Shown here in pieces: positions 24,411 through 37,300 of a stretch of DNA of 64,000 nucleotides. Both the position numbers and the translations under genes were made by a program. The DNA lies in NCBI RefSeq assembly GCF_910592395.1, contig NC_088318.1, positions 16,120,349-16,184,348 on the forward strand. Reading direction: 5' to 3'. Numbering within the stretch: position 1 is the first letter of the stretch; every line of letters starts with the position of its first letter. This DNA comes from Lineus longissimus (Eukaryota > Nemertea > Pilidiophora > Heteronemertea > Lineidae). Under the pieces are notes generated by a model. That model saw only the letters and a list, made by a program, of their open reading frames with translations, was not told the origin of the DNA and did not search any database.

Positions 24411-24879
24411 ATAGCTGGGATAACTTCTGCTGTACTGCTCCTCAACAGCTACACCAGACACAATTTTCAAAGATCTCATCTGAACAGATTTTTCACCATT
24501 ATTCATTGAAGTGTAAAATGAAACTCTGAGTACAATGTCCCCAGGACATTTAATTTTCTTGTGTTTAGTAATATCTCTACTGCTGAAAAATGTGTTTAAA
24601 CATTTTTGGCACTGCTTCTTTATCATACTGCAGACAAACCGTCTAAGGTGATATCGACTTAACTCTCTTTTTCCGAAGGAAAAACAAGGCTGTTGCTTTG
24701 TTCATTTTGATAAGTCATGTATTAAGCTTTCGAAGCTTTCGTAGATAACAACCAGCCAGGCTGTTTTGGCATTTCTTTGGGAGGTTGGGGAATATATTTT
24801 TCAGGGTGAGCAATTATGATCATGTTATAGTGAACATGTTTTTCGAGGATCAAAGTTTCTTATAGAAAGACAGTCTTAT
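24411..24879 (+). other. ANKS6 3' UTR and flank
   Basis: AT-rich sequence after the ANKS6 stop, without ORFs of note. No canonical AATAAA was identified with confidence, so the transcript end is undefined and may run into the following repeat array. Confidence 0.5.
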
Positions 24880-26930
24880 TTTTGGCTCACCGTAGGGGAG
24901 TCTTTACAATACCGCAGTGTCCGTCGTCCGTCGTCGTCTGTCGTCGTCCGTCGTCGTCGTATCCTGTTTCAAAAACAGTGGCACGTTTCTTAACCGCTAA
25001 GCCTATGAACTTGTAACTTTGTACACAGGACTCCCTTGGTCAGATGACCTGTGACACTAAATTTCGATCCGATCTGATTCTTAATTTGGCCACCAGGGGG
25101 CCGAATGTAGATATCTAAAAAGTGTGATATCTCGCTTATTAATGACTTGTTTGGAATGAAATTTTTGTGGTAGGTACTCATAGCAAGGATACATCATATA
25201 TCATACGGGTTTTTAATTTGACCTACTTTTCAAGGTCACAGAGGTCAAATGGCGTAAATTGGCTGTTTCAGTGTAACTATGGCACGTTTCTCAACCGCAA
25301 CAGCTATGAACTTGAAACTTGGTACATATAACCCCCTATATCAGATAACCTCTTGTGCTGAATATCGGTCCGATCTGATTCTCAATTTGGCCACCAGGGG
25401 GTCGAATGTGGATATCTAAAAAGTGTGATATCTCGCTTACTGATGACTTGTTTTCGATAAAACTTTTGTGGTAGGTACTCATAGCAAGGATACATCATAT
25501 ATCATATGGGTTTTTAATTTGACCTACTTGTCGAGGTCACAGAGGTCACAACGCAGACACAGATATGGCCGAAATTGCATGTTTTGTGTTTTTCGTGTTG
25601 TGGCAATCCAAAGGTCGTGAGTTCAAACCCCGGTCAGGGACGGCCAAAAATATTTTTTTATTTTATTATTTTTTATCTTTTCCCTTTTGTCTTTTCTGAC
25701 TTGTATCTTACATTTTCTTGATTTTTGGCTCACCGTAGGGGAGTCTTATGTAATACCGCAGTGTCCGTCGTCCGTCGTCCGTCGTCGTATCCTATTTAAA
25801 AAACAGTGGCACGTTTCTTAACCGCTAGGGCTATGAACTTAAAACTTTGTACACAGCACCCCCTAGGTCAGGTGACCTCTGACACTAAATTTCGGTCCGA
25901 TCTGATTCTCAACTTGGCCACCAGGGGGCCAAATGTCGATATCTAAAAAGTGTGATATCTCGCTTATTAGTGACTTGTTTTCGATGAAACTTGCGTTGTA
26001 GGTACTCATAGCAAATATACATCTTATATCATACGGGTTTTTAATTTGACCTACTTTTCAAGTTCACAGAGGTCATATGGCGTAAATTGGCCGTTAGAGT
26101 GTAAACTATAGCACGTTTCTTAACCACTAAAGCTATGAACTTGAAACTTGGTACATATAACCCCCTATATCACATAGCCTCTGGTGCTGAATTTCAGTTT
26201 GATCTGATTCTCAACTTTGCCACCAGGGGGCCAAAAGTGGATATCTAAAAAGTGTGATATATCGCTTATAAGTGACTTGTTTTCGATAAAATTTTTATGG
26301 TAGGTACTCTTAGGAAGAATACATCACATGTCTTACGGGTTTTCAATTTGACCTACTTTTCAAGGTCACAGAGGTCATATGGCGTAAATTGGCCGTTGGA
26401 GTGTAAACTATGGCACGTTTCTTAACCAGTAAAGCTATGAACTTGAAACTTGGTGCATATAACCCCCTACATCAGATAACCTTTGATGCCGAATTTTGGC
26501 CTGATCTGATTCTTTATTCGGCCACCAGGGGGCCATAATGGAAAAAGGAAGAAGTGCAATATCTTGCTTATTTGAGTGAATTGTTTTCGATAAAATTTTT
26601 ATGGCAGGGACTTCTAGCAAGGATACACCACATGTCCTACGATTTTTGGATTTGACCTCCTTTTCTAGGTCACAGAGGTCAAATGGCGTAAATTGGCCAT
26701 TAGAGTGTAACTATGGCACGTTTCTTAACTGCTGAAGCTATGAACTTGAAAGTTGGTACATGTAACCCCCTACATCAGATAATCTCTGACACCGAATTTT
26801 GGCCTCATCTGATTCTTGATTTGGCCACCAGGGGGTCAAAACTGAAAAAGTAGGACATGCAATATCTTGCTTATTAATGACTTTTTTTCGATGAATTTTT
26901 TATTGCAGGGACTCTTAGCAATCACACGAT
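24880..26930 (+). repeat. Two blocks of a ~302-bp tandem repeat with a GTC-CGT-rich head
   Basis: Each block opens with GGCTCACCGTAGGGGAGTC and a run of GTCCGTCGTC units (near 24884 and 25727). The unit starting GGCACGTTTCTTAACC then recurs near 24979 and 25281, and near 25808, 26110, 26412 and 26714, a spacing of about 302 bp. Shared internal phrases include GGCCACCAGGGGG, AAAGTGTGATATCTCGCTTA and TCAAGGTCACAGAGGTCA. Copies diverge towards the right. A tRNA-like B box lies between the blocks. No protein is evident. It is probably a high-copy composite non-autonomous element of this genome. Confidence 0.85.
25600..25645 (+). mobile_element. tRNA-like B box / SINE fragment between the 302-bp blocks
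   Basis: AAAGGTCGTGAGTTCAAACC followed by CCGGTCAGGGACGGCC and a T-rich tail looks like the 3' half of a tRNA with an oligo-T/A run. Its place exactly between the two array blocks suggests it belongs to the composite element rather than being a separate insertion. Confidence 0.5.
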
Positions 26931-28319
26931 ATTGATCTTGTTGATGTCATAGACAATTATTGGTTGGATCATAAACTTATATATACTGCCCTGTCTTATT
27001 ACTTGACATCAATACACATCTAAAAAAAGTCTTCATGCCTGATTGTGTTCACCATATTCACCTCTAAACTAAGCATGATCCTGCCTACTAAAAGATGTAT
27101 ACGGTGAGCACAATGGCCCCTGGCCGTTTCATTTTGGTAATATTTTGATAATTTCGCCTGCTGATCACAAAACATACTTTTGGTAGAAATTTTTACAATC
27201 AAACATAAATTTGAGATTACCTCGTAAATAACTTGTAAATTTGTTGTAAAGGATCAATGTATATTTTGTAACTGCTGCTAGTATTTTATAATCAATGTAC
27301 ATTTATGTCTGCTGTAGGCATTTGTAATACACATACTGCATTTGTGATACATCATTAACATAATGTACCCTTAGATTAGTTTATTGTAGAGAATTTATTG
27401 GTCAGAAATTTTATATGTATATTTATGCTCACCCAGCATGCTATGTTATGTTTATATTCGTATACATGTACAACCACTTTAGTTAGATGTTTATCAAAAT
27501 ATTGTTCACCACATGACCTTTGTGGTCCTCCGAAATCAATGCAAGCACCATTTTTATAATACCATTCGAATATATTTATGCATATTCATCAGTAAACCTG
27601 ATCCGCTAACTAATCTGAAATGGTCAGAATATTTCACATTCTTAAATGAATTTGAAAATTTCCAATTTGGTAAAAACGTTTACTAAATGTAAATCAGCAT
27701 CATTGCTGCTGTGTAAACAATATATAACATATAACAAGTCTTTGCAAATTCTTATGCATAATAAGTGAACTGCGGCATTGTGTATAAGTGCATTACCATT
27801 TTCCTGGACCACCGTTAAATTAAAGTGGTGTACCCCTCTTAGGGAGATCAACTTCTTATAGGTACCAGAACCAGTTGGGGCAGATTTAGTTCCTCCAAGT
27901 TACCTACAGGTGTCCAACTATCCCACTTCCCTGACCCCTCCGCCCTAAAATTTGCCAGGTTCACAGAAATGTAAATAACAAGTATGGGGATTACCTTGGG
28001 GGTCACAATTCTCCTGGATATGCTTTCAGTAAATGCAATAATCATAATTCAGTCATCACAGCAATCATGTCTCAAAGAAATAAAAGATTTGTTTATTACA
28101 AAAATTTGTCCTCTCGTCCACCTTTGTTCATCCCATCAGATAATCATAACTACTGTCATCTGTGTGGGAAGATGGCTTGTGGCTGTGCTGAACCTGTTTT
28201 GACCACTAAAGCAAGTCATTATGTCTATCAAATTCCCTTAGTTTTGATATTGGCATGAAAACCAATCAATTCCAGGACCCACAGTGTGAAATTGGCTTAG
28301 GCGACAGTGGTGCTGTCTC
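26931..28319. other. AT-rich intergenic DNA, nothing recognised
   Basis: No protein family, splice-consistent exon set or clear repeat, apart from an AGCACAATGGCCC phrase near 27107 shared with 13891-13905. The short ORFs on both strands have no protein-like features. Confidence 0.6.
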
Positions 28320-28377
28320 GCGGTAGAAAGTGGAACAGACGTCTTCGTCCAAAATATTCAGTTCCACTTTCTACCGC
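28320..28377. repeat. Perfect 17-bp hairpin with 24-base loop
   Basis: GCGGTAGAAAGTGGAAC (28320-28336) and its exact reverse complement (28361-28377). GCGACAGTG occurs on both sides (near 28301 and 28391) as a direct repeat, so the hairpin may be the core of a small insertion. No flanking gene is seen, and a regulatory RNA role cannot be shown. Confidence 0.8.
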
Positions 28378-28749
28378 TAGAAGACATTACTGCGACAGTG
28401 AAATTGAGCATGCCTTCTGACATTCTTTTTAGGCCTTTTGCACAGTCCTGAGGAAACAAGACATCTCCGGCCCAGACTCCTATGCTATCCATTTCGTCAT
28501 CCTGATTGTCCTCCTGGTGACAGTGCGAGGCCGGTCCACCTGCGTCCCGAGTGTAACAAACACCTGAGACATTTCTAACATTTCCTTCGCATATTGGCCA
28601 AAAAAAAAGCAAAAACAAGTGCCCCCAATCAGAGCATTTGAGTGCAGGGTCGGAGGAGCGATTCCTTAGGATGTGGGGTGTATGGGCATTGGCAAACCAT
28701 ACATTGTCCGGTCTGATTTTATATCAAGAAAGTTGGCGGTTGACTAAGA

Positions 28750-29587
28750 CGAATGTGGTTGTGACCATGTCATTGTTTCAAGTTGGTGTTAGACAATGGC
28801 CCAATAGTGCATGTACAATGCGAACCAGGATTTGAACTGCTCCCTGGAGACAAACTCATGCTGTGATCATCTCCTTGTATAAGGTCAGGTTGAGACTACT
28901 GCACATGAGAACCAGATTGTCACAACGTCCTGTGTTGTATCAGGTATTTGGGTGAGACAGTTGCCCGGTAGCGCCTGAAAATCAGATTGTGACTACGTCC
29001 TGTGTTGTATCAGGTATTAGGGTGAGACAGCTGCCTGGTAGCGCCTGAGAACCAGATTGTGACTACATCCCATGTTGCATCAAGTTAGGGATCAAACTGT
29101 GACGATGTCCTTGAGACAGCAGCTGCCTAGTAGTACATGAGAACCAGATTGTGACTATGTTTTATGTAGTGTCATGTTAGGGTGAGACAGGTACCCTGTT
29201 GGTGTATGAGAACCATATGTGACCCGTCACAGCAAACCAGGCGCATGTCGCACAGAAGATGAGCCAAAGTGACACCAGGAGATAATGGAAGAAATTGATG
29301 TGCTCATATTTCACTAAAGGCAGACAATAGAGAATTGATCAAAGAGTCCGTCTCAAGCTGCCCAGCTCAGAGCGACTTGCGCCTGGTTTTGCTGTGACGG
29401 GTCACATATACGACTATGTCCCGAGTTGTATCAAGTTATGGTGAGGCAGCTGCCCTGGGAGTGTATGAGAACCATATAACCATACAAGATTGTGACTATG
29501 TCCTATGTTGTTTCATATTAGAGTGAGACAGCGCGCTAACCTGATAATGAATATGAACCAGATTGTGACTACGTCCCATACTGTATC
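28750..29587 (+). repeat. ~70-bp tandem array (about ten degenerate units)
   Basis: The phrase ACCAGATTGTGACTACGTCC recurs at 28911, 28981 and 29051 (exact 70-bp spacing), then near 29143, 29485 and 29551, with GGTGAGACAGCTGCC in between. Flanking units are more degenerate. The array is interrupted by a MITE at 29218-29406 and ends against a SINE at about 29588. Confidence 0.8.
29218..29406. mobile_element. 189-bp MITE with long terminal inverted repeats and TA target duplication
   Basis: The left end TGTGACCCGTCACAGCAAAC and the right end, read inward on the other strand, TGTGACCCGTCACAGCAAAA, continue into ACCAGGCGC. This gives about 35 bp of near-perfect terminal inverted repeat. It is flanked by TA on both sides (29216-29217 and 29407-29408), which fits a Tc1/mariner-type target. 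There is no coding capacity. The insertion splits a unit of the 70-bp array. A relict sharing a 20-base internal phrase lies near 46813. Confidence 0.9.
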
Positions 29588-29765
29588 TGGCTTAGTGGTA
29601 AGAGCACTTGGCTCCTTATCGGGAGGTTGTGGGTTAGACTCTTGAAAGTTTCATCACTGTTTTGTCTTTGAGTCCTTGAGCAAGGCACGTAGCTCTAATT
29701 GCTTCTTTCCACCCAGGAGTAAATTGGTACCTGGCTGGCAGGATGGCAAAATATAAATGCTCACC
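29588..29765 (+). mobile_element. tRNA-derived SINE
   Basis: A-box-like GGCTTAGTGGTAAGAGCAC, B-box-like GAGGTTGTGGGTTAGACTC, then the central wording TTGAGCAAGGCACGTAGC and CCACCCAGGAGTAAATTGG. This is the layout of marine-invertebrate tRNA SINEs. The B box is mutated (GGTTAGACTC), so this is an old copy. It abuts the 70-bp array. Confidence 0.7.
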
Positions 29766-31201
29766 CTGAATACATGAATCTCGGAACATTATCTCCATGT
29801 TGTTGAGCTGGAGTAATTATGTCAAGCAATTAAGTATCTCATCAATTGTTGAAAAGTTAATGACATAAATGTGGCATTTATCACATTATGATCAGAAGTA
29901 AAGTAGGAGACAACAAAGAAAATGTATGAAAAACATTATTATTATAATTATTATGTACTGAATAACATAGCTTATTACAAACTGGGACCATGATTGAGAG
30001 TCGAGAGGAATTCTAGTTAAAGTTTTAGGACCATGACTACAGGTTATTCACCAAGGGGTTTGCCTTTTTTCCTAAATTAAAACTCTGTTGCTCAACTTGA
30101 GAGTGTGATCGTGCAACACTCACAGGAATTTACTTCAAAACATTGGTCAAACCAAGTCAAGGACAGTTTGAAGTTAAAATTGATGAACAGAACTCAGTAG
30201 GCTTGCAATTTGCATGTACTTTTTGAAAAGATTTCGTTGGTACTTCTGTCATGAGATTATAGATAAATAACAGACCTGACCAGATTCATGGAACTAAAGA
30301 AGGAATTTGGAAACCAGGAAACAAAATGCTTCGATCTTGGGGGGAAAAAGGAACAACAAATCATAGATACATAAAGATTATATGACAACGAAACAATAAA
30401 CTAATGGTAAATACATTGATGTAATTGTGATGTTACAGATAGTAAGGCCTTCGGTAATACCTTTTTTAAAGTGCTGTGCAAACACATGATTTTTGGCGTC
30501 ACTTCAATCTGTGATTTTGATGCCTGCGATGTGCGACAAAAAGATCTCTCTGCTGCAGGTAAAACTGGTAATCACTGGGTTCGATACTGATCGCCGGTCA
30601 CTGCGATCACTGATCCTTGTCGCAGGCATCTGCAATGACCACCAAAAACATTGAAAATTGAAGCCAAGTTAATGAGTTGACTTGTTTTGAATAACCAGGC
30701 CCTGCTGAAACAATAGCTTGAACACTTTATAAAGCACATATTCCAATTTCACAATTTTGAGCTAGGCAAAAGCTGTGTTGATGCTATTTTGCCAGTTAAG
30801 ACCGAGATTGTACATTGTATGTGTAACAGCCTTGGCTCAACAGGCTAAATATCGCCGACACAGTATATAAAATTGTAAACCAGTTTAGATGAAGAAATTA
30901 TCTGCAGAAATTAAGAGGGTGAACACAAAGTGTCATAAGCAATGAACCCCATTACACCTCAGACACTCTAATGGACCAATTCAACATATATAGCGTACGA
31001 ATAACTTAGATCGTTCCATGAACATATTCAAGGGGTGAGGGGTTTCAATTAGCTATAGATGTTTACATTGCATCCTTCAAATAAAAGCCCAGCCCACACA
31101 TCCATGCGGCCGCAAATCAGGATGTTCCTTGCGTTGTGTAAATCATCTGTCTGAGTTGGCCAAAGTCATTTTCGGTGGCACATGCCACCTGTTTCATGTC
31201 C
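29766..31201. other. Intergenic DNA and NEDD8 3' flank
   Basis: No gene is recognised. The segment 30834-30875 (GGCTCAACAGGCTAAATATC and GCCGACACAGTATAT) is a copy of an interspersed repeat also seen at 48760-48805 and, in part, near 45344-45375. The NEDD8 3' UTR must lie in the right part. Confidence 0.6.
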
Positions 31202-32587
<1,386 letters not shown>

Positions 32588-34398
32588 GATTACACAGCAA
32601 AGTTCCTCGAGTTTTCGGTGAATATATTTCGTCACTTCCCGGATCTGACTGGAAACCAGCTATATGTAAGGACTTGGCCTATTGGTCAAAATAACTGGGT
32701 CAGCTCAAAGTATTTTTCTAAAATCATCAATAATATTATTGAAAGAAACTCTAATATGCTTAAAATGACACTAACTCTTAATAAGGTTTGACTCAAGGAA
32801 AGGGATGTTTTTATCGTTTGCTTTTTGCTCAAATAACTTTATTATCTGCAAATTTATGGTGATTTTGGTCGGATTTTCCTAAACCAATCAGATTCGTTGT
32901 TTTATCAAGCCAAGGGAGCGCTTTCAAGGATCATGGGAGATTTCAATGGCGGCCTCCTTGAATAGCAGATTTTCATAAAATTCCTCAACAAAAATCGGTA
33001 ATAAAAGTAATAACCGACAAATGATATAGCTCTTGATGCGTTAAGCTGAATAAACAGTTGTCATAGATTCATTTCATGATTTCAAATACCGTGTATCCCC
33101 CTCGTTTTTTTTTATTTCTGGGGTCGTTTGTAATCCATGGAATTCAGGTCTGGCTTTTGTTATGCAGATCGATCAATGCATCATCGATATTGTGCAAACA
33201 CTGCGTGACCTATTTTGTCTACCTGGTCTGGCCTTATACTACACCATTATACACACAGCCACAGGTATTCAACTTGTGTACATAAAAAGATTAAGGCTGT
33301 GGTCTCAGTACAAGATATATTTGTGTATTGTGTTTTGTATCAGTTTTGATGAGGATTACATTGAATTGATTCTGTTTGGTGAGTAGGCTAAAGACGATTA
33401 TCATTTCTGCCTGTTGAGCCCGCAATTTCATTCCCACCTTGGCAAGGCGGGGCCACAAATAAATAGGTTAGTGATTAGAAACTGTGACACCGGACATAGT
33501 TTATGAAAGCAGCCATTTTGGTTTAGTTAAATTTGTGTGGTGTGCATGCCATAGATTATCATGATAAACATCTTCATAGCTCACCGTAATGTAATTAAAA
33601 GTTCTTGTCATTGTTCCACAACCTGTTTTTTATGATATTTTCTGCACAATAGACAAGGATGTCATGCTAGAGGGTTGTTTTTGGGGTGTTTGTTAGTGGT
33701 TCAGTCAAAGTAAATCAGTAAATGAAAGTATATGATTGCAATGCAGATACACACCTAGGGTTGACTCATATCTGCATTGGTCATAATTGTTTTGATGAAA
33801 TAGGAGGGGCTCTATTTCCAAGATGCAGCATCCCATTTTTTAAATGTATCAGCATCTCTGCTAACAACCCTGATCACCAGTACCGGATTTGATTTGTAAA
33901 CTTCCCATTTCCGTTCTAGTGGTTGCCTCTTGGATTTACAGGTCGGTCACTCTCTCACACATCAATTTGTTGTGACCTCTATCTATGATTATGCTTTCTA
34001 ATTATCTCTTGTCAAAAGTGGCATTGTCATTGATAAAGTGGGTTCATCGTTAGTTAGTGATGATGCTAGTAATACTAATAATTACTACAAATTTTCGACA
34101 GAGGATAGATGGTAATATGCCATTCATTGACCTATTTAACGGTTACTCTTGGCATAAAGCTTTTAAACATCAATTATTACACTGTACTCGTTTATCCTCA
34201 ATCGACCTCATTTGGTTTTTAGTCACTCAGCTTGATACATGTATTTTACAGTTACTCAAAATATCTGGGAAATTGAGATTCACCCATACATGTTGTAGAA
34301 GAAATAAAAAAGCCTTCGTGTTTTAATAACTAGTCATTCAGAGTTGCGCTCTACAATTATAAGACGTTATATTTTCTTATTACTCTTTTCAGGGGAAG
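32588..34398. other. Divergent promoter region between NEDD8 and the thioester gene
   Basis: No gene recognised. It should contain the NEDD8 promoter (32.6-33.0 kb, with an AATGGCGGCC motif near 32947) and, because a good acceptor (CTCTTTTCAG, ending 34392) sits just before the thioester-gene ATG, at least one untranslated first exon of that gene. The other short ORFs look random. Confidence 0.45.
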
Positions 34399-37300
34399 AT
34401 GTATGCAAAGCTGCTTTTAGCAGCAGCCGCTGTGCTGTGTTTACACATAGGATTAGCAAATTCTCAGGATCAGCAATATAATTTTAACCAAGGTCGGAAG
34501 TTATTTGAAGAACCGTAAGTAATCCGTTCTGTGGTTCTTTTGTGAACACTCCGTCACATCGTAGAAAATTACACTTATTTACACATGTACTGCGACCTTA
34601 TTAAACCTTCAAATGTTCTGAGAGAATATAGCAATTACCATAGCATTGACTCAAATTTTATGATGATATATCCTTACCTTTGCAGGACATACTTTGTTGT
34701 AGCGCCCACACGAATATATCCAAATGAGGAAGTTCAAATCAGCGTCTCCATACTGAAGTTAGAGTACAAGAGTGTCCTTGTGAGAGCATCTATACAGAAG
34801 GGCCCCAAGGAATATGCAAGTGCCAGTTACACATTCGATAGAGTTTCGACAAAGCTCTTACAGCTGAAGGTAGGTGGAGTCAAAAATATATAAGCATACA
34901 TGTAACAAACCTTTTGGGGGATTTTGACGAATTTGTGCTTGAAGTGGGGCACATACATTGTAAATGTCCCATCCCGATATAGCCTGCATGTCAGAGTTTG
35001 ACATTGAGACACTGAAGACAACTGAGATCCAAAATCAGTTTGAAAACTTTGGTGTCGTAGTCCTCTGCATGTAAGTAAATTGTAAATTGGATATATGTCA
35101 TTCCATGGTTGCCAATCCCCCTCGATGATTCAGAATTGGCCCAAGTTATATTCACAGGTACTTATTTCACAGTCCCCTTGATTGTCGATGAAATTTGAAA
35201 ACATTAATTGATGAAGCTGAAAGTTGTATACAATTTTAAATTTTAGATGCCCGAGGAGTCGGAAAAGGGTGAATACACCCTCCGCGTTGAAGGCTCAGTC
35301 ACGGGCGGTGGCGTAGGAAACTTCATCTTCGAGAATGACACCAAACTGGAATTCTTCGAGAAGCAGCTCGCCGTGTTTATTCAGACAAACAAACCAGTTT
35401 ACAAACAAGGCCAGACGGTGTATTTCAGGGTTGTGCCGGTGAAACCCAACCTCATGCCTGGGTCACAGATGGTAGACATCTACATTGAGGTAAGTTTGAC
35501 AAACGGCTTGTGCTGGCATGTGACAGACCTACAATGCACGTCTAAGCCCAGAGTTGGTTGAAAGGAAGTCCAAAGGCTGAGGTAATGTTTGCTTTTTAAA
35601 TGGCCATTGACCATGTGCTCTGGGCATTGTTACATCTCTGCTAAATAAACTATTTTATCTCTCCAGGATAGCACCAATACAACAGTTAGAAGGTGGCTCT
35701 CAAGACAGACAACCTCTGGTGTATTAAACATGGAATTCCTGCTCTCTCAGCAACCAAACTTTGGAGACTGGCGGATAAGGCTTGTGATTCGGGTAGGTTT
35801 TAGAATGACATTGTTTTCGTTTTTTAGTTTGGACTTTGAGAGAACGACCTTTGACACTGTATTGACTAATATAATATACTATAATAGTATTAAATTTTGG
35901 ATTTTGAAATAGCTTTTTTTACTTTCAGGATGCCGAGTACATCAAAACTTTCAAAGTTGCCGAAGTCTGTAAGTTGACCTCCCCAATTACATTCTTTTTG
36001 AAACTGTCAATCTGATTGAAGAAGGAAATAAACATGGGCCTGCCTAGTTGCCTGGTTTTAAAAAGTGATTATATTAAGTATCTTGAAGCTGTTGGTCATA
36101 TAGATAGACGCTCGGCCAGGGGATCTTAAAAATGTAGGTTGATACTAATTCTGTAAAAGTAAAAGTGAAAAATAAAGTAGCAGATTTGAAATCACGAGTA
36201 CTGGTACCTTCGCATACATGTTGGTGAGAAAATTGCGAAATCATTCTGGCTTATCACTTTGCATTGAGAAAATTGATTAATCATTCAGGTGTTTTGCTTT
36301 GTGATAATCGTGTTTTCATGTTTTCTTTCAGATCGTCCACGTTTTGATGTGAATGTGACGGTGCCAAATTACATCATGGATCGAGGATGGGGTCTTCCTC
36401 TTCTCGTTGAGGCAAAGTAAGTCGACGTCGTTATATCATTTCTCATTGTCTCATGGGGAACCACGGCATAGGTCTTGCGGTGCTGACATGTGATGGAATG
36501 TACGGCAATTTCTGTATCTGAATGCTTGTTTAATGAAATTCTTAAGTTTAAACTACTCTTTGCTTTCACTTTCAGTGACACTTCAGGCCGCGGTATCATC
36601 GGTAACGGAACCATCTACCTGAGAATGGTGCATGAATCTGGTACCAAGGAACCCGTCATCATACAGAGGGATATCGAATATGTGAGTAGGATTTGTTGTA
36701 ATTGTGACAGTACTATTTGTTTATATCTATGATTGTATGAAATGCTTGCCCTTCTTGTGGGGCTGAAAGTTCTTTGGTCCTTAATTTTTAACGATGTACC
36801 CCACTGCAACAGAGATCGGTATGACATAATATACAATCTTGTGACATCACATGATGTGAATAGCAGCCTCCTTTGACCAGTGCAGCTCTTTTGCAGAAAT
36901 GGCCTGCCAAACACAGTCGCCACATGCGACCGTAAGTTTTCTCAGAGGTTTCCGTGCCGTTTCAATCTCCTTACTCATTACTTTTAGTTCCGAGGACGCA
37001 ACAAGACGTTCTTTGCCTTGGACGAGTTGAGATACGCTGCCCAAACAAACAACATCTTCGGCTATGAGATCTTCGTCAACGTGTCGATCAGCAGTTGGTG
37101 GTACCTCCAGAACATGACAGGCTGGGCATACAGTTACATATACAGCAGTGAGATAGAGTTGAATTTCCTTGGGAACGAGGTCGTCCCGTTCAAACCCGGC
37201 ATGATGTTCTCGTGTTACGTAAGTATGACTTATTGAAATTCGATTCATTGGTGCATCATATTTGCTGGTGAAAATTGGTAATATTAATGATGATGCAAGG

